DNA from: Diplosphaera chodatii
Lineage: Eukaryota; Chlorophyta; Trebouxiophyceae; Prasiolales; Stichococcaceae
Reading direction: 5' to 3'
Assembly (NCBI GenBank): GCA_032358165.1
Contig: JAALGY010000041.1
Coordinates: forward strand, 558,001 to 622,000
DNA: 64,000 nucleotides
Position numbers and translations under genes: made by a program. Numbering within the stretch: position 1 is the first letter of the stretch; every line of letters starts with the position of its first letter. Shown here piece by piece: positions 11,848 through 24,700 of this stretch. The notes below the pieces were generated by a model. It was not told where the DNA came from. It was given only the letters and a program-made list of their open reading frames with translations, and did not search any database.

Positions 11848-12613
11848 TGGTAGCCTGCATGCTCTCTGAGGGGCAATTCGATGAAACAGTGTCTGATCCC
11901 TGATGCCACTGCAGGACATGATTGGGGACTTTCTGAGAACAGACAAGAGTTGAGCAGGGTGGTGTGACAGAGCGGACCTGCGTGCATGCAATGGGCAACT
12001 GATCAGGTCCTGAAAGTGCAACCTTGAGGGGTATGTTGCGAACGGTTTACTCCACTCAGCAACCATGGCAAACTTGCAGTTGCCTGCAGAGCTTGATGCT
12101 ATCAGGATGTTGCTTGTGTTTGGCTGCGCGAGACACTTATCAGCTGGAGTGGCTTGGGGGCAATCGTTGCATATCATGTGAGGATTGTGCATCTCTGCCA
12201 TTGTTTGGTGTCGATGCACTCTGTGAATGGTACATATTCGATCGATTGCTAGAGCTTCTCGTTGCTGACACCTTGCTCCAGGGCAGGGCCACAGCAGACT
12301 TCAAGTCCGTGCGTGCTGACAACTTGACATTCATGCTGGTTTATCTGGTGACACATACTGCCGTCTTGCCGGTCTAACGCCTTTGACTCTGCATGCAAAG
12401 CTGCATTTGCATAGTTGCACGAGCATCCAGTCGAATTGAACTTGATGGCATCACCATCAGTCCATTCTTAGGACTCGGCGTCACAGCCAGTCTTGTTGAC
12501 TGGTGACGGCGCATTCACGTTTGCTTTGCTCATCTGATCTGCACGGGCGGCAGGCATCACGCTCAAGGTGTGTTACACAGCAGGAGCGGCGCTGCGGCAG
12601 AACACAGCACAGC
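11848..12613. other. Spacer upstream of the SSXT/GIF gene
   Basis: Same-strand gap between the hydrolase stop and the SSXT start. The 117-codon open frame at 12024-12377 shows no domain, no codon pattern like its neighbours and no splice support, so I do not call it. The GIF promoter is presumably here. Confidence 0.4.
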
Positions 12614-13300
12614 ATGTCCCAGCCGCCTGCTAGCCTCCCTGCAGCCGCCCCCGTGCAGCAGCTGCAGCAGCAGCAGCAGCAACAGGCCGCTCAGGTGCTG
12701 CCGCAGGCCCTGCGCCCGCCCGTGCAGCTTCCAGCCGCGCCTTCAGGGCATCCGCAGCAGCCACAGCCCTCGGCGCCGCAGCCGACTGCGCAGCCTGCAG
12801 CCGTGCTGCCAACGCCCAAGCCACCGCCACAGCTGACGACGGCGAAGATCCAGCAGGTGGGGCTCATCGTGCTGACGTCACACGAAGACAGCAGTGGTCG
12901 TATCATGTGGCATGCATGATCGACAAGGGTAGCTGGCCAGAGTATGACGATGAGACCGTGTGTGCAGCACCTGGACGAGAATGCGGCGTGGATTCGGGCC
13001 ATCATTGAGAACAACGCGCTAGGCCGTGTCGACCAGGCGACGCAGTGCGTGCACATCCACCGGCCTGCGATCTTTATGTGCAGTATGCTTGCCTGTGCAT
13101 GATGCGGTGTGCTTGTGCACCATGGTGGCTGCGCTGCTCCGATGCTGCTGCAGCAAACATCAAGGGATGCGAAGGCTGCGTGGCTGTGGCGCAGGTATCA
13201 GCAGAAGCTGCAGAACAGTCTCATGTACCTGGCGTCCATTGCAGATGCACAGCCGCAGGCCACCGCCACAGCTGTTCCGCCACCAGCAGTGCAGCGATGA
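12614..13300 (+). CDS. GIF: SSXT-domain transcription co-activator (GIF / ANGUSTIFOLIA3 / SS18 family)
   Basis: Three exons, 12614-12856, 12968-13044 and 13195-13300, close in phase and give 141 residues. The N-terminal 70 residues are Gln/Pro/Ala-rich. The SSXT domain follows (about residues 74-130): TTAKIQQHLDENAAWI, then AIIENNALGRVDQATQ, then YQQKLQNSLMYLASIADAQP, the last being the family hallmark. The second donor (GTGCGT after ACGCA) is fixed by phase because it restores QATQYQQKL. In plants, GIF proteins bind growth-regulating factors and recruit SWI/SNF remodelling complexes; SS18 does the latter in animals. This protein is short compared with plant GIFs and has almost nothing after the SSXT domain except a Pro/Ala tail. 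Confidence 0.92.
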
Positions 13301-13761
13301 TGTGGTGCAGCATTTGTCGTGCTGGTGGCGGTTGCCTTCTTGTGGGTTGTATAACAGTCCTCGTGGTGTGCCTGTTCGTGGTTTTGGGACGTGGGATCAG
13401 GGCGGTTCGTGTAGAGGGACCTACACAGGGTAGGAGGTTTGAGCTTGGCATAGCAGCTTCCTGGTGACACCACAGGCAATATTGCACTCAACCCTCCGCT
13501 CACAGGCAGATGCGACACAATCTTCGCGCAGGTGGCAACTACTGGGTGCCAATGCATGCTGCCTGCACGTGCGGCTTGTTCCATGCCGCTGATGACCCTC
13601 ATTCACACCTCTCTCCTCTCCCTCCCCGACCCTCTTGCACTGGCAGCCGCACGGGACCCCATCAAGCGCGCTGTCACGCCAGTGCCCTGTCGCCAGCTGC
13701 TTTCCTGGCACCTGTTCACTACACTAGTCTACTCCTGCTGCACCCCTCTCGGACGGTATTG
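13301..13761. other. Convergent intergenic spacer
   Basis: Between the GIF stop and the WDR3 stop. It should hold both 3' UTRs. No further gene, RNA or repeat is evident. Confidence 0.5.
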
Positions 13762-16700
13762 TTACTGTTCCGGCTCGACCCGCCGCCGCTTGGAGGGCCG
13801 CAGCTCCGGCTCGTCATCGCCCATGACCGCCGTGGCGGACTTGTGGGCCCGCGCCAGGTGGCGCATCGCCGCCAGGTTGAAGCCGATGGTGTCCTTCAGA
13901 CCCCTCACCTGCGTAGATTCATGTGCATCCCACTCTGGCAACTCTAACCAATCGGGCACCGCTGTGTGACGCCATGGGCAGGGCTCAGTGGCGTTGCGGG
14001 TCACGAGGCCCCCACAGCTTCGTTATACATGATGTCTGCCAGACAGGCTGATGCTGAACAGCCAGGCTGATGTGGGTCACACAGTTTGTGCTGTATCGGC
14101 CACATCCTGAAGCAGCACCTGGTCGTGCAGGCGGGCGTGCAGTGCGAGCAGCGACTTCCGCGCCGCAGGCGTCGCCAGCAGCTGCTGCCGGTGCAGCCGC
14201 ACCAGCAGCACCGCCACCCGGCACCCCAGCTCCACCTGTCAGCGCGCCGTACAATACTGAGGTCGGTAGATCGCAATGTCATAGTGCCGCAGCGCTGACT
14301 ATGGAGATGTCATGATACGTTTGGCACTGTCAATGTCAGGAGTGACATCATACCCCACTTGGACTCTGCAGATCTCCGCATTGCAGCGCTGAAGGATCTG
14401 GGGCCGGCAGCCCCTGAGCCCTGAGCACAGCCCACCTGCGCCCCAGAGGCCAGCCAGTCGGCCAGGCGCGGCAGCAGGCGCAGCGCGTCGGCGAAGGGCA
14501 GGCACAGCAGCGCGGCCTCCAGCTCCCCGGGCCGAACAGACGCGACCGCCGAGCGCACATACTCCCCGCCCGCCATGCCCCGCATCAGCGGGTTGGGCGC
14601 CAGGCCCTTCTCGCCGGTGCCTGTAAATCATCTAAACGTCAAGCCAGTGCATGATGGCCATTGTGGATGATGCCGCTTCCAGCCCTTGCAAGATGGGCGA
14701 GCATCGACAGGAGGGGCGGATGCAAATTCCACATGACTCCTGCCGGATAAGTTGTGCCGCCAAACAACAGGGCATACCATTTATTGAACAGCAGATGATG
14801 TACCACGGGTGCCACGAAATGCACGACTTGCACTGAAGCCCCCCGCACATGCACCTGAGGCCGCATGGTCTGCCGTGCGCTTCTCCTCCGCCGCCGCCGC
14901 CTCCAGGGCATCGGAGATCGCGTCGGTGGCCGAGACGCTGGCGAGGGTGCGGCGGGCGGCCGGCGCCCCCGACCCCTCATCCGCCGCCGCTTCCTGCTGC
15001 CCGGGCGGCTGCGCGTCGCGCCGCACGTCCCCATCCTGAGAAGTGAGCAGCAGACCTTCCGCTGCTTGCGCCAAGCGCTGAGTCGACCACCGCTGAGTCT
15101 GACGCTGCCAGGGGCCAGCTCTAATGCAGGAAAACAGCAGCTGCAAACCTCCAGGTCGGCCTCGAACAGGGACTCCAGCCGCGCCTCCCGCTCCTCCTCC
15201 ACGAAGAACGGCTCCTCTGTGCGCTCCCACCTGCATGTTGGAAGTACATCCAGAGACTGAGCACTCTGGAGCCGCTTCCTTTTCATATGGACCTCCCTCC
15301 ATACAAAGCAGTCCGTACCAGTGCAGGGCAGCGGCCAAGCAGTCTTCGTGTGCGCCTCCGACTTCCGCTCCACAAGCGCATGCTCACCAACTTCAGGTAG
15401 GACTTGCAGCAACCCGCAGCGCTCACCGGCGGAGGGCGCGGTCGCCGCCGCGGGACACCAGCAGGTCGCCCAGGTGCGAGACGGCGAGGCCCCACACCGG
15501 GCCCTGGTGCCCCGGCAGCTCCAGCAGCTGCTCGAACTTGTCGGCGTCCCAGTACTTCACCAGCTTGTCCTTGCCTGCGGCGCCAGGCAGCCGCTGAAGA
15601 GGAGTGGACAACCCCACGTGGCACTGGCCCCAGCAGCTCGTGAAGTGGCCGCAATGTTGGCGTGCCAATCAAAAGCAGACTGCATGTACATGTTACACAG
15701 TTGTATCTGACCAAGTGCATTAGATCCAAGAGTTCAAAGCCCACAAGGACCACGACCCGGGTGCTAACGCTGGCTCCGGTGTGTCTGATGCAGTTCATCC
15801 AGGTGTCACTGCTATGAATGCAAGCAGCAATGCGCCAGCAGCCGCCCAACTGCCACAGCAAGAGAGGCAGCAGCAACAGCAACAGAGACGGCACGGCGGC
15901 AGCCGGCGCAGTGCTGTCTGCCATCATAGCAGTGATGTTGACACCCTAATTGATGGCATCAGCAGCAGCGATGCCAGCGGTGGCACCAGGGCGGTGTTAT
16001 CCTTGTGCACAGAGAGGTGTTCAGAAACCAACGGGCTCAGGAGCTGTCTTTGTTGATCGATCGCCATGTATGGCCCATGACAGTTGTGTGTGTACCACAA
16101 TGTTGAGGTGTATGCCAACTGCCCTGTGCAGTGTCGATAGCAACAATGCAACGAGAAGCTGGTGTGTCATAGATACTGCAAATCTGACGTATAACATCGA
16201 CCAACAGCATAGCATCAGAGGCAAAGTTAGCTCACCGGCTGTGAACACATAGTGCGTGTTCGGCTGGAACACCACCGCCATGAGCGAGTCGCCGTGCGCG
16301 AACAGCGAGCGGTGGCAGTCGCCAAAGTCGAGGCCCCAGATCTTGAGGTTCTTGTCGGCCGAGCCGCTCGCCAGCAGCGTTGAGTCCGAGGAGATGTCCA
16401 TCGTGAGCACCTGTACAGTGTGCCACATCGGCAGTCCTGATGACACCTGCTGTGATATCTGCAAAGCCGGCCTGAATGCCTCTGCATTGTAATTTTACAC
16501 CGTATTTGGAGGTGGCAATGGCGATCAACCTTCACTTTCGGCAGTCACTGCACAGCAGCACATGTTGCGGGCGCTTCTTCCAGTGCGCTCAGCGCTCGCG
16601 CTTGGAATAGGTATTGGCCCGCATTGACTTTCCGCACAGTCAAGTTTAGGACCTAACACGCTGATGAATGCAGCGCAAAGGGCTGGAAAGTGCGGTTTGA

Positions 16701-19700
16701 AAAAGACCAAAATTCCATGACTACACATGTGTGTAGGATGGAGGGGACTTCACGACTGCAAGGGCGACGACCCCACACATCACGGGAAATGCAAAGAGTA
16801 TATAAAGGATATGCAGGTGCTCACTGGAAGCTTGTGGCCGTACAGGCTGAGGAAGAACTTGAGGCTGTCCAGGAAGAAGACCTTTACGGTGCAGTCCAGC
16901 AGCGCCACGGCCAGCAGCCTGCCTGCGCAGCACACATACTTGAAAGTCGGAATAACCCGTTAGTCACACCAGTATGTTGTCCTTAGGAAGTAGCCACTCT
17001 TCATAGGCACTGGTTGTGGGCATCAGCCCTTGTACAGGCGCATGTACAGCAGTATCACACATTGTGTGTGAGTGGAAGCTCTGCAGCCCTCACTGGCCTC
17101 ATTTCTCCAAGGTTTATCAGCAGCTTGTCTGCTCAGGTAATACGTACGCATCGTTTGTGTTGAATCATTGGCCAGCTTGTCACATGTGCCGCAAGATTCC
17201 AACTCGCAGCCTGCTCTCAGTGTGCAGCAAGTAACGCAGGGCACTTGCACAGGTGTAGCAAGAGGTATCAGAATCGTGCCGTCTGGGCTGATGCGGACGC
17301 ACAGCACGTCATCCGTCATCTTCAGCGTGCGCGTGTGGCGGATGCCAAGACGCCTTGACTGCACGCCACCGCCGCCGCCGCCCTCTGCCGCGGGCGCTGC
17401 TGTCAGCTGCCACTCCCAGAACTTCAGCTCGTGGTCTGCCGACCCGCTGACAAAGCCTGTACACGAACGGTATCAAACTCAGTCTGTGCTCGGTCCTACA
17501 TATACAAACATTGGGCAGGCACCACGTGCAAATGGCTGCAAGCTGCATAGGCCTGGAATTCCAGTCGCAACAGCATTGTGAAGGGAGAGCAGGACGGCTG
17601 CAGCAGCCCACCCGCACTGAACAGCACCAACCACGATGTGCTGACAGTTGTGCCCTGTGCACCTGAGCTGTCGGGCAACGCTGCGAGGGACCAGACTGGC
17701 CCTGCGTGTGCGGGCACCGCCTCCACTCGTTCCGCTGCACCAATGTCGACGATGTCCAGGGTGCCTTCCTGTGAGTCGCAAGAGGTCCTGTGTTTGACTG
17801 GACCGCAGTAGCAGCTGCTTTGTCCTCCGCACAAGCAAAGGTGCATACACAGTGCACGCCTCACAACAGCTGCACAGGTGCATATGGCGCATGGGAAAGG
17901 TGCAGGGCTTCTCACAATAGGTATTGGGCAACAATGCACCTTGGTGCCGACAACTGCGTGGCGGTTGCCGGGCGCCCACAGCAGAGACAGCCCGTACCCA
18001 GTATCCACTGTGGCAGTGCATACGCCCGTCCGCGGATTCCACACCTGTAATCAACCCCAGCACCATGTTAACGTCACTCTCTGGCACAGAGACAATGCAA
18101 CCCTGCCCGACTTGCACACGGTGCTGTGCGCCTCAGGCACATTGCAGATGCATTGCTGATCTCTACTGACTATGGCACCCACAATGCACACGTCAGTACC
18201 TCAGCCGCCAGCAGACAGGGTAGCACGGAGTAGTCTCTGCACGCTGTACCTTCACGGCTGCACTGCTGGCTGAGATGAGCGACGCGTCATCGCTGGATAG
18301 TGCCACGGCGCGCACATCTGACCTGTGTCCCGCCGCTTCAATCACAGCGCCGCGCGTCACGCCATCCTCGGCAATATCCCACACCTGAGCGCAGGATAAA
18401 TAGGGTTCAAGAAAGCAGTGGACTGTGGGTCTACTGTGGGTCTACGCACACCGTTTAATCACCGCTTAAACGCACGGCTAAATACATTTAACCACAACCG
18501 GCTAAACACGTTTAAACGGTTTAGCCGATGTGCAGGACTACTGCCGGAGCTGCAGAAGTGCATTCCTGCAGCATTCGTGCATTTCCAGTGGGATGGAGTT
18601 GCAATTCCAACGATGGATTTGCATGTGCACGACAACTGTAAAAGCGGCAGAACTGCATTTATGCCGCCTAATGCAGGGCTACTGTCGGTCCGGCAGAACC
18701 GCGATCCTAACATATTGGTTCCATTGACACCCGCTGCATGAACTCGTGCATGCAATTTCCATTGCACGCACGAGACGCTGCAGCTGAAGAAATCTGACAA
18801 GGACTGATGGTTGCTGTAGTGGAAAGCACGTACCTCAATGGTGTTGTTCGCGAGCGACAGCGCCAGCTGCGCAAGGCCGCCACGCTTTGCTGCTGGTGAG
18901 AAGACAAAGGCCCGCACCTTGTGTTTGCTGCGTACCACCTGCAGCAACATGCACTACGATTGTATCTCCGCTGAAGCATCTGCATGCGGTGGATGCCTAC
19001 ACCACGCTGCACGGCTGTGTATGCACCAGCCGCAACTGTCAGCTCTGCACGGTGAAGCCTCACATGTGCACGTGCGATGGCTCACCTGCAAGGGCTCCAG
19101 CTCGTCAGCCGCTGTCAACACCTCGCTGTCATCTGCCGCTGCTGCCGCTGCATCCTCTGCTGCCGCGTCGCCGGCCTTGGCAGCCTTCTCCCTCCGCCGC
19201 TTCCGCCGCCGCTTCATGTGCTTCCGCGCCTCGGTCTCTGATCGCATCCTGTCCGACGTGGTGCTCACTGGAGTTATGGATGCTCGTCAGACCGCATTGC
19301 CTCTATTGCCCAGATACTGCAGCCTTCAGGGTCATTATCCTTTTCTACGTACCCATCCTATTTCCGTGTCCCTACCGTCAAGCTACACAGTACCCTGAAT
19401 ATCCTTCATTGGCCTCACTGTGCCAAAGTACCCCAGTCTGCGATCTGAATGCAACTTGGCGGCGCTCCAGAGCTTGCGGCCACAGTCTGAGAACCCCTGC
19501 AGCGGCACCCCACCTGAACAGCTCGACTGCGCGCCCAGCGGACTGCACCGCCAGCAGTCGCCCCCCCGCGCCGCCCCACGCCACAGCAGCGGCCCGCTCT
19601 GGCGCCGATCGCCGCACAGCGCCCATCGGCTTCAGCGTTTCATAAGATGTGCTGGCACCTGTAGGGACACCACAAGGGTCAAGTCTTAAACTGCCAATGT

Positions 19701-21304
19701 GACCTGACCCGAGTTGCAACGACCCAAGCACCACAAACAAGCACCACAAAATTCAAGCCCTGCAGAAGGATGAGTGCTCATCATCATGAAAGCTGGACTG
19801 ACAGCTCGATCGCTAGTAACTTCTTGCACTATCTGTTGGGTACCTGTGGTGTCGGGCCGATGGATGCTGTACAGCCGCACATCTGCGTCGGCTGATCCCG
19901 TTGCCAGGCGCAGCTGCGCGGGATCCACATCCAGGCCCCACACCTCACCCCTGCGGAGGGTGCATGCAGTCACCTTGACATAGATTTGACTGGCACCGGC
20001 ACGGCCAGGATTTGCAATCCAAGGTGCTCACCAATACAGTGCAAATGACTTGAGACCTCTGAAACTCACCGTACTGAGGCCAGTCTGTCACTGACTCGAT
20101 GGCTGCTCGCCAAGAGTGGGGAGAAGCCAAGGGCAGCCTTCGGCAGAAAGGCAGCCCACCTGTGACCGACAACGGTCTGGGAGCAGTGCTGCGTGGCCAG
20201 GTCCCACACCTTCACGTAGCCGTCCTTGCCGCACGACACCAGCTGCCCGCCGCCCTCCAGCCACGCCAACCCCGTCACCTGCTCAGAAGATGACCCATCG
20301 TCGGCCTTCTGATGCTGTCTCCATCCCACTCCACGGTGCGAAGCATCAGCTGCACATATTCCAGATGGCGATGTCAGCACAATGGCATCATGTGGTCAAT
20401 GGCGCTCAGTGTACCTGCCCGTGGTGGCCGCGCAGCCGGAAGAGCCCCGCCTGCGACACGATGTCCCACACCACGATGTCGGTGTCCTGCGCGCCGCTTG
20501 CCAGCTGCACGCCGCCCGCATTGAACCGCAACGCTGTGACCGCCGACCTGTTGATGCCAGCGTCACCAGGCGTCATCAGCGATGCACCCACACAAGGTGA
20601 ACCTGCCCTTCCCTACCCATCTGCATCCTGCTGACAGGGCAAGCCGATGCAGCGCACATGACACTACGTTTCAAAACCATGCTGCATACCTGTGGCCACT
20701 TAGCGTAACATCACAATCGCCAGTCTTGACATTCCACAGCCGCACCTGCGAGTTGCAAAATGAGAAGGGATCACATACATCACATGCACTTGCATGGCAA
20801 GCGCACATGCGCCGTCCTAGGCAACGACACTCGGATGCGATGCGAATCAAATTGCTGAGCTGTAGCGCACCGTGCCGTCTGAGTAGCCTGCAGCAAGCAG
20901 GTGGGCGGCAGGTGACGTCGCCAGCTGCGTCACCTCCGCCGCTGTGCGCCCGGCTGCTGTGGGCGCTGCAGTGAGTTTGCTCACCTGCATAGGTCAGTGC
21001 CAGAGGTTCGCAGAGGCGACCAGATCCAGTGCGCAGCGGCAGTGGTCCATGCGGTGCAGATAGCTTTGCATGCTGGTGTTGCACACGCGTGCTGCGTGTG
21101 CACTGGACGGCAGACTGCGATAGATGCTAGACATACATGACAGCTTGGACGCACCAGACTGGCCTGCTTCACGTTCCATATCGCAATGTCCTCCAAGGCG
21201 GCAGCCGCCAGCAAGTTGGTGTCGGGATCGTATGCTAGCGCGCCAGCCCCAGAGATGACGCCGAAGCTGCCGCTGTGCTCATAGCGCAGATAGGCCTTGA
21301 CCAT
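13762..21304 (-). CDS. UTP12: WDR3/UTP12 (DIP2), U3 snoRNP WD40 protein of the small-subunit processome
   Basis: About 20 exons. ATG at 21304 gives [17 protein letters not shown], the typical start of this family. Successive exons carry WD repeats: [10 protein letters not shown] (20990-20870), [19 protein letters not shown] (about 20750-20690), [20 protein letters not shown] (20570-20415), [19 protein letters not shown] (20280-20165), [15 protein letters not shown] (19960-19850), a Lys/Arg-rich linker (19255-19090), [12 protein letters not shown] (18385), [18 protein letters not shown] (18045), [20 protein letters not shown] (16410) and [20 protein letters not shown] (15575). [20 protein letters not shown] (15235) is a family signature. 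The C-terminal Utp12 domain (14622-13762) holds [17 protein letters not shown], a Leu-rich helical exon (14240-14110) and [15 protein letters not shown] (exon 13908-13762, exact), ending in an SKRRRVEP nuclear-signal-like tail. The product scaffolds 18S pre-rRNA processing in the nucleolus. It is divergent from cyclophilin-SYF2. Confidence 0.93.
18423..18527. repeat. Tandem 11-mer and TTTAA-rich inverted repeat in a WDR3 intron
   Basis: CTGTGGGTCTA occurs twice in tandem (18423-18433, 18434-18444). Downstream, CGGCTAAAC (18499-18507) pairs exactly with GTTTAGCCG (18519-18527) around a loop that is itself built on the palindrome CGTTTAAACG. Related TTTAA motifs lie between. It sits in an intron of WDR3. 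Confidence 0.6.
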
Positions 21305-21722
21305 CGCCTTGCTGTCAGGTCATCGCAGATGCATGTCGGCAAGCTAGGTGTATGCCCACTGCCTTGAGTTTGGGATCTGCTCGTCACTCAAACGCTGCGA
21401 CGATGCTGGAAGTATGCAGCGGACATAAGCAATGTCCGAACGAGGAGAGAGATGTTCAAACATCAGCACTGACCGCCGGGGCGCCGGCTGACAGGCTCTG
21501 TTGGGTGCATATACTTCCAGCCACCATTGTACGGGCTCATGACTGTCAAGCTCTGCCGCAAGCCTGAAGTCTCAGACCAAATGTGCAGCTGACAACTGTG
21601 CAGCATATGATTTGGAGTGCAGCAGCTTGGCGGTTGCAGCGGACTGCATGCGGACTGGAGTTGGTTGCTGATTTGGGCGTCTGTGGGCTCTTGTTGACCC
21701 CTTGAAAGCGCGTTTGATAGTC
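21305..21722. promoter_or_regulatory. Bidirectional promoter region of WDR3 and cyclophilin-SYF2
   Basis: The two start codons face away from each other 418 bases apart, with no gene between, so both promoters and 5' UTRs must lie here or extend into the other gene. I see no certain core element. Confidence 0.55.
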
Positions 21723-24700
21723 ATGGATAATCCACGTGTGTATCTCGACCTTGACCTGGGCGGTGAGCCGCTGGGGCGGCTGGCAATCGAGCTCCATGCA
21801 GATGTTGTGCCGCGCACCGCGGAAAACTTCAGAGCGCTGTGCACCGGAGAGGCTGGCGTTGGCACGAAGGGCAAACGGCTGCACTACAAAGGATCCACGT
21901 TCCACAGGTCAAGCAAGCAATCGACGTCGTTCAGGGCCGCTGTGCATATCCTGCGACACAGGGCGCTTGACAGCACATTTTGCAGCTGCAGCACAAAGCA
22001 CATGCATACATTGCTGCTGAATGTCTGCTACATGCTCCTGCAGGATCATCGACAACTTTATGGCACAGGTATTTCACCTGCTGCTGCCTGCACGGTGCTG
22101 GAAACCCATGCTGGCTGCCACCCCTGCTATGGCCAGTGCCGTGCGTGCTACGCCAGTCATGGCCAGCATTTGGTGTACTGACTGGTGCAGGGTGGGGACT
22201 TCACCAATGGCGATGGCACTGGTGGCGAGTCGGTGTATGGGGAAACTTTTGCAGACGAGAACTTCCGGTTGCGACATGACGGGCCCGGGGTGAGGCTGCT
22301 GTTAGGCGTCCCGATGACGCATCCGGAGCCAAGGTGCATTTGGCCCCGCAGCAGCAGCATGGGTGCCGACTGTCGGTTGCTGACTGGTTACGGTGCTCAT
22401 GCTGCAGGTGCTGTCCATGGCGAATGCCGGCAAGGACACCAATGGCTCCCAGTTCTTCCTGTGCACCGTGGCCTGCCCTTGGCTCGACGGCAAGCACGGT
22501 GCGCACATGCAGATGCACATGCATCGCTTGACGGCAAAGCAAAGCACAACCAGTTCCTGGTGTCGTTGTGGGTGTGGGAAGCGGGCATGTAGCCGAGCGA
22601 GGCCATCCTGTGCTGCGCGGCTGACCCCGACGCAAAATGCTGCCCTGCAGTGGTGTTCGGGCGGGTCACCGAGGGGCAGGGCCTGCTGCAGAAGCTGAAC
22701 GCGGTCGGCACGCGCAGCGGCAAGCCTAAGCAGCGTGCGGTGATCGTGGACTGCGGGGAGCTGCCCAGCAAGCGCCAGATCATGCTGAAGCTGCAGGTGC
22801 GAGGCGTGCGTGATGACATGCACCGTCTCTTGCAGTCCTCTCGCTCCTCTGTTTGTGTAATCAGATCAGGGCTGGACCCTGGGCGGCGGTAGTGCAGCTG
22901 CTGAGCTGTTGCGAGCAGGGTCAGCTTGTGGCCGGCTGCCTCTGCTGTGCAGTCCTGAACTCACATCGATCTGTGACCACTAACGTTAGCAGCCTCACAC
23001 TTGCAAGCTGCAGCCTCTTGCTACAGCCATTTGAGCTGCAATCCATGTCGTTTCCAGGCAGAGAAGGAGGAGCTGGTGGCGCTCAAGAACAGCGCGCCGG
23101 AGGTGGACGCAGACGAGGAGTCGCGCGCGCGGCTGGCGGCGCTGCGGGGCGAGGAGGCGGGCCCCAAGCGGGCGGTGGACCTGCCCTTCCGCACCGCACA
23201 GGTATGTAAAGTTGTCCGCTGCTGGGTTCCGGAGTGCTTCTGCAGTGCGAGTGCTCTGTGTGCAAGAGCTGCCGGCCGAGGTCGACATGCCCAGCTTCGT
23301 GCCGACACGGCGTCACGCCTCGGCAGCTGGCCAATGCCGGCATCACTGGTTATTGCGTCTGCAGGCCGAGTTGGCAGAGATGGAGCAGCGGCAGCAGCAG
23401 GACGGGGCGCAGCCGTCGGCGGATGGTGGCGCAGCGGCTGCGGCGGGCGACGCCGATGCAGGCAGGCAGGACGGCGGCGGCGCACCCGCAGACAGCAGCG
23501 ACAGCGAGCCCGAGCAGGTGCTTGTTTGCTCCCCTCCGTCACTACCAGGCAGCCGCATGATCCGTGCAACCCTGCTCCTGCTGGTCGGCTGCCGCGGCTC
23601 AAGTGGACCCCAGACCCCAGAGCTGCACATGCGACATCAGCCACGACTGCGCCGTTTCCGTGGCTCGCCAAGACTGCCCAAAGCGCCAAAGTTGATGCAT
23701 GCCAACAGGACAGGTTGGACCCATATGCTGGCGCAACGGCCTGCTAATGCCGCTCAAAATGCCATTTCCTGACTGCTGCAGGGCGGGGTGACCCGTGTGC
23801 GGGCATCAAACCTTGGCAGCACTGCCCAAACAAAACCCTTTTATCTTTGAATCCGCAGGACGGGGTGGACCCGTATGCGGGCATGACGGAGCGGGAGCGC
23901 AAGCTGGCGGAGCTGCAGGCGCGGCTGCGGCAGAGCCGCAAGGCCAACCAGAACGCCGTGATCGCGGAGCGACGGCGGGAAAAGGTGCGCACTTCCGACA
24001 GCCGCCGCAGGGGTTGACAGGGCTCCTTGAACCTGTCACAATGTGGCCTGCCTGCTCCGAAAAGTTACCCATATCTTCTGCACTGACGCCTGCTTTGTTG
24101 CGCAGCTGGGCGAGGAGAAGACGCACCAGAACTCCAAGCGCAAGTGGTTCGAGGAGAAGGAGAAGCGGCTCAAGGAGGAGCTGGACCGGCGGGGGCTGTC
24201 CGAGGGGGACAAGCACCGCCTGGAGACCGCCGAGGTTTCACCCACAAGAATTCCACCACTGACGTCTGCAGCACCGACAGCCTACAATGGCACACAGCTC
24301 GAGCGGCATCACGCTCTTGACACTGGTGACACTGACAGCAGGGACAGGGCCCTCGCGTACTTTGGGCACAGACGTCCCGACAGTGCTGTGCCCTGAACCC
24401 ATGCAGACGGCGGAGGTGCTGTACAAGAAGCGGCAGAAGAAGGAGGCGCCCCAGGGCTGGGAGTCCTTCAACCAGCGCACCCTGTTCCGTGGCTACGAGA
24501 AGCGTGCCGACAAGATCGACGTCGACATGGAGGTGCGTGACACCAAACCATTGTGAGCTGGGTGTAATTTTGGGCAAGCGGTGCATTCCGCACCTGCATC
24601 AAAGACGTCCCATTACCACATGGCATGGTGCTCCTACTGTGCCGTGCGCTCAGCCCTTGCGCACGGAGTCTACTGTGGATCCATCTGGCGCAGCCATCTG

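Noticed and set aside
12024..12377. 117-codon plus-strand open frame
   Set aside because: Cys/Leu-rich with no motif, composition unlike neighbouring exons, probably chance in a spacer.
16801..16807. TATAAAG resembling a TATA box
   Set aside because: It lies within an intron of WDR3 with no gene start nearby.
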